Assembly (NCBI GenBank): GCA_023228295.1
Contig: JALOBP010000055.1
Span: forward strand, 1 to 21,752
Direction: 5' to 3'
Length of the DNA: 21,752 nucleotides
Source of the DNA: Methanoregula sp.
Lineage (GTDB): Archaea; Halobacteriota; Methanomicrobia; Methanomicrobiales; Methanospirillaceae
Every line of letters starts with the position of its first letter. The stretch's first letter is position 1. A model generated the notes under the pieces. It was not told where the DNA came from. It saw only the letters and a list, made by a program, of their open reading frames with translations, and searched no databases. This document shows, piece by piece, positions 6,287 through 13,495 of the stretch. A program made the position numbers and the translations under genes.

Positions 6287-7874
6287 ACCTGTCATGGACG
6301 AGGCACTGGCATTCCGGGAGATAATCTCCCGCATCCTCGGCCTCACTCCCGGCGATGATGCGACCATTGTTGCCGTCAAGATTGATATCTGCCGGAAGTA
6401 TAGGCTGTCTGCGGTACCGAAGAACTCGGCCATATTAGCCGCGGCACTGCCGGAAGAGCGGGAAACCCTTCGGAAGATCCTGCTTGTCAAGCCGTCCCGT
6501 ACCCTCTCGGGAGTTGCGCCCGTTGCCGTGATGACCTCGCCCCATCCCTGCCCGCACGGCAAGTGCCTGCCCTGCCCCGGCGGCCCCGATCACCCGTTCC
6601 AGTCCCCCCAGAGTTACACGGGCGAGGAGCCGGCTGCAAAACGGGCCCGGGAGCACGACTTTGACCCGTTCCGGCAGGTGCATGCCCGGCTCGAGCAGTT
6701 CGAGATCCTGGGTCACCGCGTGGACAAGGTGGAACTGATCGTGATGGGCGGGACCATGACCGCCCGGCCGGTGGAGTACCAGCAGGAGTTTGTCTCCCGC
6801 TGCATCGAGGCGATGAACACCTACCCCGGAGGTTCACCCGCCACGCAGGCCCTGGATATCCACGAGGTCGAGGATAACAACGAGAACTCCGCAATCCGCT
6901 GCGTTGCCATCACCTTCGAGACCCGGCCCGACTGGTGCAAACGGGAGCACATCGACCGGATGCTGGATTACGGGGTGACCAAGGTGGAACTCGGTGTCCA
7001 GCACGTGGATGACGCGATCCTGACCTATAACCGGCGCGGGTGCACGGTGGCGGATACCGTGGAGGCAAACACGCTCCTCCGCGATGCGGGCTTAAAGGTC
7101 GGGTTCCACATGATGCCCAACATGCCCGGTTCCAGCATCGAGTCTGACAAGCAGATGTTCGAGACCATCTTCTCTGACTCCCGCTTCAGGCCGGACTTCC
7201 TTAAAATATACCCGACTCTCGTAACGCCTTGCTCCGAGATCGAACACCTCTGGAAGCAGGGCGGTTATTCCCCGTATGATGAGGATCAACTCATCGATCT
7301 CGTTGCGTATGGCAAGTCCCTCATCCCTGAATACACGCGGCTCCAGCGTATCCAGCGTGATATCCCGGCAAAACTGATCGTAGCCGGCTCGAAGCATTCC
7401 AACTTCCGGCAGCTGGCCCAGAACCGGCTCAAGGCCAGCGGGAAACGCTGCCGGTGCATACGGTGCCGGGAGATCGGTCGTCTCCCCTCCCTTGCCGAAT
7501 CAGAGATCCGCGTGCTGGAGTATGATGCCTGCGGGGGCAGGGAGCATTTCATCTCGGCGGTCTCGGATGATTCCCTCATCGGCTTTGCCCGGCTCCGCTT
7601 CCCGTCCCTGGTCTACCGTCCGGAACTTGCAAATGCTGCGCTCCTCCGGGAACTGCACGTGTACGGCAGCCTGGTCCGGGTGGGGATGGACGCCGAATCC
7701 ACCGAATGGCAGCACCGGAATTATGGAAGGGAACTCATCGCGAGGGCCGAGGAGATTGCTTTGGGGGCAGGCTTTGCCCACCTTGCGATCATGAGCGGGA
7801 TCGGGGTCCGGCCGTATTACCGCAAGCTTGGTTATGAGCGGAGGGGACCCTATATGGTAAGGGAACTGTCATGA
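6249..7874 (+). CDS. elp3: tRNA uridine(34) acetyltransferase Elp3 (radical SAM/GNAT)
   Basis: A 541-residue protein of full archaeal Elp3 length. Elp3 performs acetyl-CoA- and SAM-dependent modification of the wobble uridine in tRNA, and archaeal Elp3 acts without the other Elongator subunits. The 4Fe-4S cluster motif CPHGKCLPCPGG gives C101, C106 and C109. The radical SAM barrel continues with ITFETRPDWCKREHID, TKVELGVQHVDD and GFHMMPNMPGSS. CRCIRCREIG (about 399-408) precedes a C-terminal GNAT domain with YGRELIARAEEIAL and RPYYRKLGYERRGPYM. ATG 6249 has GGTGA eight bases upstream. ATG 6294, just after the UPF0058 stop, is an alternative start lacking a good ribosome site. Its last bases overlap the priS start as ATGA. 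Confidence 0.96.
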   Translation: MSLQRRKLQLNIKPVMDEALAFREIISRILGLTPGDDATIVAVKIDICRKYRLSAVPKNSAILAAALPEERETLRKILLVKPSRTLSGVAPVAVMTSPHPCPHGKCLPCPGGPDHPFQSPQSYTGEEPAAKRAREHDFDPFRQVHARLEQFEILGHRVDKVELIVMGGTMTARPVEYQQEFVSRCIEAMNTYPGGSPATQALDIHEVEDNNENSAIRCVAITFETRPDWCKREHIDRMLDYGVTKVELGVQHVDDAILTYNRRGCTVADTVEANTLLRDAGLKVGFHMMPNMPGSSIESDKQMFETIFSDSRFRPDFLKIYPTLVTPCSEIEHLWKQGGYSPYDEDQLIDLVAYGKSLIPEYTRLQRIQRDIPAKLIVAGSKHSNFRQLAQNRLKASGKRCRCIRCREIGRLPSLAESEIRVLEYDACGGREHFISAVSDDSLIGFARLRFPSLVYRPELANAALLRELHVYGSLVRVGMDAESTEWQHRNYGRELIARAEEIALGAGFAHLAIMSGIGVRPYYRKLGYERRGPYMVRELS

Positions 7875-9001
7875 ACCCGGCAACAACCGAATTTCTCCGC
7901 CAGCGGTTTACGGACTATTACAAAAAGACCGTACTTGTCGCACCCTCGTCGCTTGAGCAGCGGGAGTGGGGTTTTGTCCTTTTTAACCCGGGCGCAACCG
8001 ATATGCGGATGCGGCGGCACATCGGCTTTGCCAGCCGGGACGAACTGACCAGTTACATCCAGAACCTCATCCCGCAGCATACCTACTACTCAACTGCATA
8101 CTACGAGAAGCCGGACGCCGGCACCATGGCAGACAAAGGCTGGTGCGGGGCGGACCTGATCTTCGACCTCGATGCCGACCATATCGTGCGGGGGCCGTAC
8201 GACCAGATGCTCGCCCGCGTCAAGGAGGAGACGGAGAAGCTTCTTGATATGCTCACAGTCGAGTTCGGCATGGACAAGAAGGCCATCGAACTCGTCTTCT
8301 CCGGCGGCCGTGGCTACCATGTCCATGTCAAGGACATCGCGTTCCGGGCCTGGGGGAGCGCCGAGCGGCGGGAACTGATCGATTACATCTGCGGGATCGG
8401 GATCGACCCTGCCGCGATGCTTGCGGGGAAATCTCCCTCCGCGCCCGGCTGGCAGAACCGCTACCGTGAGGCACTCGTCGAGTACCTCTGCTGGCTGGGG
8501 AGTATCCCCCCAGAAGAGGCAATGGCCCACCTGACTGCGCTCGAAGGGGTTGGCAAGGAGTCGGCGACCACATTTATAAAGAACCGCGAGGAACTGGTCA
8601 CCACGATTGAACGCCATCCCTCGGGCATGATCTTCAAGAACCGTGTTCTCGGCATCATTGTCAGCCAGCAGGAGGGGGAGTTTAAAAAACGTCTCCTCAA
8701 CCGGGCCGCCCTTGCCGATGAACCGGTGACGACCGATACGAAACGGCTCATACGGATGCCCACCTCTCTCCATGGCGGCAGCGGGATGCGTGTGCAGCCG
8801 CTGGAACTCCGTGACCTCCATGACTTCGACCCGCTCGTCGATGCCGTAGTTTTCGGAAACCGGGATGTCAGGGTAAACCTGAATTTCAACATGAAAATGC
8901 CGATGCTCGGAAGTACTTATGAGCTCCAAAAGGGCATCACTACAGTACCGGAAGCGGTAGCCGTATTCCTCTGCGCCCGCGGGGCCGCAGAGATCGCATG
9001 A
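7871..9001 (+). CDS. priS: DNA primase catalytic small subunit PriS
   Basis: A 376-residue archaeo-eukaryotic primase small subunit that makes primers for replication together with PriL, which is not in this window. The metal-binding motif FDLDAD gives D99 and D101, SGGRGYHVHV at 144-153 is the second conserved motif, and MPTSLHGGSGMRVQPL the third. RQRFTDYYKK near the N-terminus is typical. ATG overlaps the elp3 stop (ATGA), a sign of translational coupling. The downstream GINS gene starts nine bases after its stop. PriS next to GINS51 is a well-known archaeal replisome arrangement, so co-expression of primase and CMG helicase parts is likely. Confidence 0.96.
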   Translation: MNPATTEFLRQRFTDYYKKTVLVAPSSLEQREWGFVLFNPGATDMRMRRHIGFASRDELTSYIQNLIPQHTYYSTAYYEKPDAGTMADKGWCGADLIFDLDADHIVRGPYDQMLARVKEETEKLLDMLTVEFGMDKKAIELVFSGGRGYHVHVKDIAFRAWGSAERRELIDYICGIGIDPAAMLAGKSPSAPGWQNRYREALVEYLCWLGSIPPEEAMAHLTALEGVGKESATTFIKNREELVTTIERHPSGMIFKNRVLGIIVSQQEGEFKKRLLNRAALADEPVTTDTKRLIRMPTSLHGGSGMRVQPLELRDLHDFDPLVDAVVFGNRDVRVNLNFNMKMPMLGSTYELQKGITTVPEAVAVFLCARGAAEIA

Positions 9002-9010
9002 GGGAAGATA

Positions 9011-9685
9011 ATGAAGCTCGATGATTTGCGCAGCATCCTGTTATCGGAACGTGAGACCGGCAGGCTTATCCCCGTTGCTCCGGACACCTTCGAGAAGGGG
9101 CACGCCGAGCTTGCGGCAATCACAAAAAAGGTCTATGCTATTGACGACCCGTTCTCGGATGACGCCCGCGCCCTCATTGACGAGACGCTCGCCATCAAGG
9201 AGACTCTGCAGGACCTGTTTGCCATCCGGTCGCGCAAGATCCTTGCGCTCACCATGATGCACGCTGAAGGCAACTATTACGACCGCGAGGAAGTAAAGCG
9301 GATGATCCCTCCGGAGAAGTCGATGTTCGACCAGATCACGGCGGGTATCGAGCAGTGCCAGGAAGTCCTGCTGCACAACACACCTCACGTCACGCACGTC
9401 CCGCTGCCGCTCTTTACCGATGATGAACCTTCTGAAGAGCCTTTCGGGGAGATTAATGATGAGGACGCCGGGCAGGATCTTCCTCATGCGGCACCGTCTG
9501 CACCAAAGATCCCCATCGTCCACCCCTGCGCCCTTGTGCAGGTGCTGCAGGACATGGAATCTTTCATGGGTGTGGATGGGAGAATTTATACCCTCTCAAA
9601 GGGAGATATAGTGACGCTTCCCGAGCGGAATGCTGCGGTCCTGTACGAGCGCAACATAGTCTTAAATATCAATCTCTGCAAATAA
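9011..9685 (+). CDS. gins51: GINS complex subunit (Gins51 type)
   Basis: The 224-residue product has an N-terminal helical A domain (MKLDDLRSILLSERETGRLIP, then LAIKETLQDLFAIRSRKILAL and YYDREEVKRMIPPEKSMFDQI). An acidic linker follows at about 135-170, then a small C-terminal B domain (MESFMGVDGRIYTLSKGDIVTLPERNAAVLYERNIVLNI). A-before-B order is the Gins51/Sld5-Psf1 type. GINS bridges MCM helicase and GAN/Cdc45 in the archaeal replisome. TGAGGG, formed at the priS stop (8999-9004), sits six bases before the ATG. It is followed by a 38-base gap before rpl44e. Confidence 0.9.
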   Translation: MKLDDLRSILLSERETGRLIPVAPDTFEKGHAELAAITKKVYAIDDPFSDDARALIDETLAIKETLQDLFAIRSRKILALTMMHAEGNYYDREEVKRMIPPEKSMFDQITAGIEQCQEVLLHNTPHVTHVPLPLFTDDEPSEEPFGEINDEDAGQDLPHAAPSAPKIPIVHPCALVQVLQDMESFMGVDGRIYTLSKGDIVTLPERNAAVLYERNIVLNINLCK

Positions 9686-9723
9686 TATAGGTATTCGACA
9701 TCAGGATTATCGGAGAAATTTTC

Positions 9724-10002
9724 ATGAAAATGCCAGCAAAATTTACAACCTACTGCCCCTTCTGCAGGAGCCACCAGGTGCACGAGGTTGAGAAGGTAAA
9801 GAAAGGCAAGACGACCGGCCTCCACTGGATTGACCGCCAGAAAGCCCGCAGGGGCAGGGTGGGCAACATGGGCAAGTTCTCAAAAGTGCCCGGTGGCGAC
9901 AAGCCGACCAAGAAGATCAACGTCCGGTACCGCTGTGTCACCTGCAAGAAGGCACACCTGCGCAAGGGCTACCGTGTCGCGAAATTCGAACTTACGGAGT
10001 GA
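9724..10002 (+). CDS. rpl44e: 50S ribosomal protein L44e
   Basis: A 92-residue basic protein beginning MKMPAKFTTYCPFCRSHQVH, with zinc ligands C11, C14, C71 and C74 (RCVTC) and the conserved GKFSKVPGGDKPTKKINVRYRC block. This is archaeal/eukaryotic L44e (eL42), located near the ribosomal E site. GGAG lies nine bases before ATG 9724. An internal ATG at 9730 (MPAKF) is the other possible start. The TGA stop is embedded in the Shine-Dalgarno sequence of rps27e, and the two ribosomal genes are a conserved archaeal pair. Confidence 0.97.
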   Translation: MKMPAKFTTYCPFCRSHQVHEVEKVKKGKTTGLHWIDRQKARRGRVGNMGKFSKVPGGDKPTKKINVRYRCVTCKKAHLRKGYRVAKFELTE

Positions 10003-10009
10003 GAGCGTT

Positions 10010-10198
10010 ATGGTAAGCACAATAAGGGAAAACCGGAGCAAGTTTTATAAGGTAAAGTGTCCCGACTGCGAGAACGAGCAGACCATCTTTGAGAAGGCCA
10101 GCACGGTCGTCAAGTGCGTTGTCTGCGGACGCGACCTTGCCACCCCTACCGGCGGAAAGGCAATCCTTAAGGCTGATATTATCCAAGAGCTCCAGTGA
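10010..10198 (+). CDS. rps27e: 30S ribosomal protein S27e
   Basis: A 62-residue zinc-ribbon protein. C17 and C20 (KCPDC) plus C36 and C39 (KCVVCG) form the zinc site, with the typical FYKVKCPDCENEQTIFEKAS N-terminal half and TPTGGKAILKADI tail. ATG 10010 has GGAGTGA (9996-10002) seven bases upstream, overlapping the rpl44e stop. S27e (eS27) binds the small subunit rRNA. The stop overlaps the Shine-Dalgarno region of the aIF2 alpha gene. Confidence 0.96.
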   Translation: MVSTIRENRSKFYKVKCPDCENEQTIFEKASTVVKCVVCGRDLATPTGGKAILKADIIQELQ

Positions 10199-10206
10199 TA
10201 CCCGCC

Positions 10207-11001
10207 ATGCAAGACAGAGAGTGGCCCCAGGAATCAGAGCTTGTTGTCTGTACTGTAGAGAATGTCAAGGACTTCGTAGCGTTTGTCTCACTTGATGAGT
10301 ACAAGGGCCGCCAGGGGCTCATCCCCATCTCTGAAATTGCAACGGGCTGGATCAAGTATATTCGTGACCACATCCGTGAGGGCCAGAAGATTGTCTGCAA
10401 GGTCCTCAACGTAGACCGGAGCCGTGGCCACATTGACCTTTCTTTAAAGGATGTCAACGAGCACCAGCGGCGCGAGAAGATCCGCGATTGGAAGAACGAG
10501 TCCAAGGCCCAGAAATGGCTCGGGTTTGTTGCGGAACAGACCGAGACCTCCGCTACCGAGCTCGAGGACACGATCTACAAGAAATACGGGGCATTCTACC
10601 CGGTCTTTGAGGACCTTGTCATCGACCCGGAGTCCACGTTAAAGAAACTCGGGCTTTCAAAGAAGGTTGCTGAAGTCCTCCTGAAAGTGGCCGGCGAGAA
10701 TGTCAAGGTCCCCCATGTTGAAGTGACCGGGCACCTTACCCTCACCTGTACGGAGCCGGATGGCATCACGGTAATAAGGAACGCTCTTAAAAAAGCGGGT
10801 GCTGAGCAGAAAGCCGGCGGGGTCGAGGTTGAGCTCCTGTACCTTGGAGCACCGACCTATCGTATCAAAGTGATCGCACCCGATTACAAGAAGGCCGAGA
10901 AAGCCATCGAGAAAGCTGCCAATGCCGCAATTGCGGTGGTGGAAAAGGCCGGTGGCGAGGGCAAGCTCGTCAAGAAACCAAAGTCCGGGAAGAGTCAATG
11001 A
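10207..11001 (+). CDS. eif2a: Translation initiation factor aIF2, alpha subunit
   Basis: A 264-residue aIF2 alpha, part of the heterotrimer that delivers initiator tRNA to the small ribosomal subunit. An N-terminal S1 RNA-binding domain spans about residues 10-84 (ELVVCTVENVKDFVAFVSLDEYKG, then QGLIPISEIATGWIKYIRDHIREG and GHIDLSLKDV). A helical middle and a C-terminal alpha/beta domain (LTCTEPDGITVIRNALKKAG, YRIKVIAPDYKKAEKA) follow. ATG 10207 is preferred, with GTGAT about six bases upstream. GTG 10195 would add only four residues and overlap the rps27e stop. The lysine-rich tail ends in an ATGA overlap with nop10. L44e-S27e-aIF2 alpha-Nop10 is a widely conserved archaeal operon. Confidence 0.96.
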   Translation: MQDREWPQESELVVCTVENVKDFVAFVSLDEYKGRQGLIPISEIATGWIKYIRDHIREGQKIVCKVLNVDRSRGHIDLSLKDVNEHQRREKIRDWKNESKAQKWLGFVAEQTETSATELEDTIYKKYGAFYPVFEDLVIDPESTLKKLGLSKKVAEVLLKVAGENVKVPHVEVTGHLTLTCTEPDGITVIRNALKKAGAEQKAGGVEVELLYLGAPTYRIKVIAPDYKKAEKAIEKAANAAIAVVEKAGGEGKLVKKPKSGKSQ

Positions 11002-11153
11002 CCGGTCGGATCCGGCAGTGCCCGGCAGATCATATCTATACCCTTTCTTTAACCTGTCCTGCGTGCGGGAAACCTACTGCCGTTGCTCATCCCGCCCGTT
11101 TCTCCCCCGAAGATAAGTATGGCAGATACCGCAGGCTGGCAAAACATGATTGA
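10998..11153 (+). CDS. nop10: H/ACA RNA-protein complex subunit Nop10
   Basis: A 51-residue protein in the expected operon position directly after aIF2 alpha, with which it shares ATGA. It starts MTGRIRQCPADHIYTLSLTC and contains PACGKPTAVAHPARFSPEDKYGRYRRLAK, the Nop10 signature. Nop10 is a scaffold for the Cbf5 pseudouridine synthase in H/ACA ribonucleoproteins. Archaeal Nop10 normally has a four-Cys zinc ribbon. Here C8, C20 and C23 remain, but the second position is Asp (CPAD instead of CPxC), so zinc binding may use Asp or be weaker. Eukaryotic Nop10 lacks zinc altogether, so loss of a ligand is tolerable. Its end overlaps the PAC2-family start. Confidence 0.92.
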   Translation: MTGRIRQCPADHIYTLSLTCPACGKPTAVAHPARFSPEDKYGRYRRLAKHD

Positions 11154-11901
11154 GGATATCAGTATCCGTTACCTCGACAATTTTCGCGATAAAACCCTGA
11201 ATGCCCCCATTTTTATCGAGGGACTTCCGGGGATAGGCCAGGTCGGAAAACTGGCTGCAGAGTATATGATCCATGTGCTGAATGCCGAGAAGATTGGTGA
11301 GATCAATTCCCTCTACTTCCCCCCGCAGGTTGTCCTGGATGAGAATGGGACTGCCCGCCTTGCACGGAACGAACTGTACCTCTACCAGTCCGAAACCCGG
11401 GACATCGTGTTTCTCGTGGGCGACCACCAGAGCACCTCGGGCGAGGGACATTATATTCTCGCCGATTTTTACTGTGATGTCGCAGTTGAGGTCAAGGCGC
11501 AGCGTATCTATACGCTCGGAGGGTTCGGTGTCGGGCATCTTGTCCCTGAACCCCGGGTGCTTGGGGCCGTGAACCGGCCTGAACTCCGCGAAGAACTCGA
11601 AGCGGCAGGTGTTACCTTCCAGCGGGCAGAACCCGGTGGAGGTATTGTCGGGGCCGCCGGCCTGATGCTTGCCCTCTCCGCTCCGCGGGGGATCGATGCG
11701 GTCTGCCTCATGGGTGAGACCAGCGGATATATTGTCGATCCGATGGCTGCATCAAGCGTCCTTGCCATCCTTTCAAAACTCATCGATGTGCCGGTTGATC
11801 TCACAAACCTCAATGACCGGGCTGCCGAGATGGAAAAAGCCATCGAGAACATTGTTGAAGGCGAGCAGACCAAGGACGAGGAACTGAGTTATATCGGGTA
11901 G
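11146..11901 (+). CDS. PAC2 family protein (proteasome assembly chaperone-like)
   Basis: The 251-residue product begins MIEDISIRYLDNFRDK and has the PAC2 signature FIEGLPGIGQVGKLAAEYMI (residues 23-42). Later blocks are IYTLGGFGVGHL, GGGIVGAAGLMLAL and MGETSGYIVDPMAASSVLAIL. The family is related to eukaryotic proteasome assembly chaperone 2, and archaeal members are adjacent to nop10 in many genomes. ATG 11146 overlaps the nop10 stop and puts the first strand at the usual distance from the motif. ATG 11119 would add nine residues and has no better ribosome site. The C-terminal 40 residues are helical and acidic. It is the last intact gene of the plus-strand run; seven bases after its stop the decayed island begins. 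Confidence 0.92.
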   Translation: MIEDISIRYLDNFRDKTLNAPIFIEGLPGIGQVGKLAAEYMIHVLNAEKIGEINSLYFPPQVVLDENGTARLARNELYLYQSETRDIVFLVGDHQSTSGEGHYILADFYCDVAVEVKAQRIYTLGGFGVGHLVPEPRVLGAVNRPELREELEAAGVTFQRAEPGGGIVGAAGLMLALSAPRGIDAVCLMGETSGYIVDPMAASSVLAILSKLIDVPVDLTNLNDRAAEMEKAIENIVEGEQTKDEELSYIG

Positions 11902-11908
11902 GTTCAGG

Positions 11909-11965
11909 AAGATCGTTCGTTGCCGCGATTAATCCTGTGATCGCATTATGAAACAGATCAGCCAT
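11909..11965 (-). pseudogene. Remnant of the N-terminus of a protein-B paralog (B')
   Basis: Read on the minus strand from ATG 11965, about 19 codons (MADLFHNAITGLIAATNDL) align with the start of the intact protein B at 13484 (MTSNTITDLIAATLNSRD). Similarity ends at the PAC2 stop region, so the rest of the gene is lost. Together with the decayed A' copy this shows that an A-B gene pair was duplicated in tandem and the outer copy was then truncated. Confidence 0.7.
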
Positions 11966-12553
11966 CCTTTTTAAAAACGTCTTGCAGTGCCACTCCGCTT
12001 TTCGCTCATCTGATATAGTCTGGCCTGGGAGTAAACCCGGATAGTACTGGTGTAATACTCCCACAAACGCTCTGCTGTTGACTATGCAGCAACTGTTTTT
12101 CCGGTGGTATCCTTTTGTTCGCAAACGCCCGCTACGACAGCGACTTCATGTATCCTGCCGGTTTTATGATCTCTCTGCAGGTATTCCAGCCGGAAAGCGC
12201 GGCATATCAGCGCGTATGCCGTATACCTCCATGGATCAGGCCGTTATGTTCGATGAATGGGGTAATGTGCCCTGGGATTGGGGAACACATGTTCCGGACC
12301 GGAAGAACCATTCTCCCCACATGTTCTGTACGGGGCACATCGTCCTGGTCCGCGTCATATCGTATACTCAAAATTACCGGTGGATTTTAGAAATTCCTGC
12401 AGGGAGCGTATGCAACTCCTTTTTTATCCTGCCCTCACGATCTCCCGAAAAGCCGGAATCTATCCAATCCTGCCTCCGGTTCATCGGCCTGCTCATTCTC
12501 GTATCAAACGAATCCGTTTCTGCCATCGTATCTGCATTTCCGATTCTGCGCAT
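11966..12553 (-). pseudogene. Decayed paralog of protein A (A')
   Basis: Starting at ATG 12553 (MRRIGNADTMAETDSFDTRM), the minus strand encodes a clear relative of the 317-aa protein at 13496-14449. WIDSGFSGDREGRIKKELHT matches WIDTGFPGSIAGRIKKELHA. TAA and TGA stops follow HR near 12377, and after a frame change SIRYDADQDDVP and IPGHITPFIEHNGLIHGGIRH match the intact copy. Further stops and frame changes follow. An internal deletion of about 135 codons then joins the region near GVCEQKDGSGKT to the C-terminal QYYPGLLPG...AEWHCKTF. The stop of the intact copy (TTTTCGTAA) has become TTTTTAAAAAGG, so the frame runs into the B' remnant. The gene is inactive beyond doubt if the sequence is correct. 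Confidence 0.85.
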
Positions 12554-12578
12554 TTTCCAGCTGGTTCCACCAATCCCG

Positions 12579-13484
12579 TCATGGTAATTCACTGGCACGG
12601 AATTTCTTACACGACCATCCCCCGTAATCCGTGCGCTTGCGACGGCCGGCTCCTGATTTACTAAGGGTAATTCCTATCAGGCACACGATGATGGAGGATC
12701 CAATTACCGCGACCTTGAGATATGGCGAACACATGACAAAACCCTGTGTGCATCCCACCCCTGTTGGGGGCATCTGGTGTTCAAGCATGCCGGGATAATA
12801 AAAACCGGGGCTGTCCTTTGGATTGCGAAAACCTTCAACATAATATTTCTTTTTTTCCAAGAATTCCCGGAATTTTTCTATGTTTGATTTCTCAATCCAT
12901 GTATCGGTCTTTGGGGTTAGGAAATCTGTCTGGCTTATCGCGTTCAGATCGCCCTGGGAATGGAACCGTACCATCTCGCCATCAGGTCTTTCGACAAAAC
13001 AGGATCCGGCGATGTCAACACGCTCTTCATTGCGCATCCTTAGTAAGGCGGATAAGAACGCAGGAGGAATTTTTTCGTGATGATCAGAGAATTCTGATCG
13101 GGAACCTCCAATGGAAATTGTATGTTTACGCCTTGCTATACACCTCACCCGGGTGGTCCCTACATTGACGATACAGCCGAAATAGGGTTGTCCTGGTATG
13201 CTCAGGCACTGGACCAGGCCGGCAGTCTGTCCGTGTCTGTGACAGCCGGTTACCGGGTCAAACACTTCCTGCGGGTTCCGTATTACCGGCAGACTGACGG
13301 TGTCAATCCCGGCCCGCCTGAGCGTTTCTGTGTCAAGAATGTGGATAATCTCCCTGAATTCTCCGGACTCCGGGTCAATCTGCTCCCACAGGGCTTTGAG
13401 TTTAGCAAATGAATCTGTGTCCCAGTTTCGGTCCCGGCTGTTCAGGGTTGCCGCGATAAGATCCGTGATCGTATTGGATGTCAT
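12579..13484 (-). CDS. Unknown accessory protein B, C-terminal hydrophobic segment
   Basis: A 301-residue protein from ATG 13484 (MTSNTITDLIAATLNSRDRN), 11 bases after the stop of protein A, with GAGGCGGAG just upstream. It has an N-terminal helical part, a cysteine/histidine-containing middle (GCHRHGQTAGLVQCLSIPG) and FYYPGMLEHQMPP before GCTQGFVMCSPYLKVAV (244-260). A hydrophobic stretch (IGSSIIVCLIGITL, 261-274) precedes a basic tail ending WSCKKF (290-295). The GCTxGFxxCxPY and WxCKxF motifs and their spacing to the end are shared with protein A, so the two are distant paralogs despite poor similarity elsewhere. A longer GTG start at 13520 would overlap gene A and is less likely. No family is recognised. 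The hydrophobic stretch is only about 18 residues, so membrane insertion is uncertain. Confidence 0.75.
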   Translation of the reverse strand: MTSNTITDLIAATLNSRDRNWDTDSFAKLKALWEQIDPESGEFREIIHILDTETLRRAGIDTVSLPVIRNPQEVFDPVTGCHRHGQTAGLVQCLSIPGQPYFGCIVNVGTTRVRCIARRKHTISIGGSRSEFSDHHEKIPPAFLSALLRMRNEERVDIAGSCFVERPDGEMVRFHSQGDLNAISQTDFLTPKTDTWIEKSNIEKFREFLEKKKYYVEGFRNPKDSPGFYYPGMLEHQMPPTGVGCTQGFVMCSPYLKVAVIGSSIIVCLIGITLSKSGAGRRKRTDYGGWSCKKFRASELP

Positions 13485-13495
13485 CTCCGCCTCAT

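Noticed and set aside
8090..8929. 279-codon minus-strand frame opposite priS
   Set aside because: It lies fully inside an unmistakable primase gene and has no recognisable motif.
12078..12664. Overlapping plus-strand frames of 91-169 codons
   Set aside because: The minus strand here aligns with gene A as a pseudogene, which explains the sequence. The plus frames carry no independent support.
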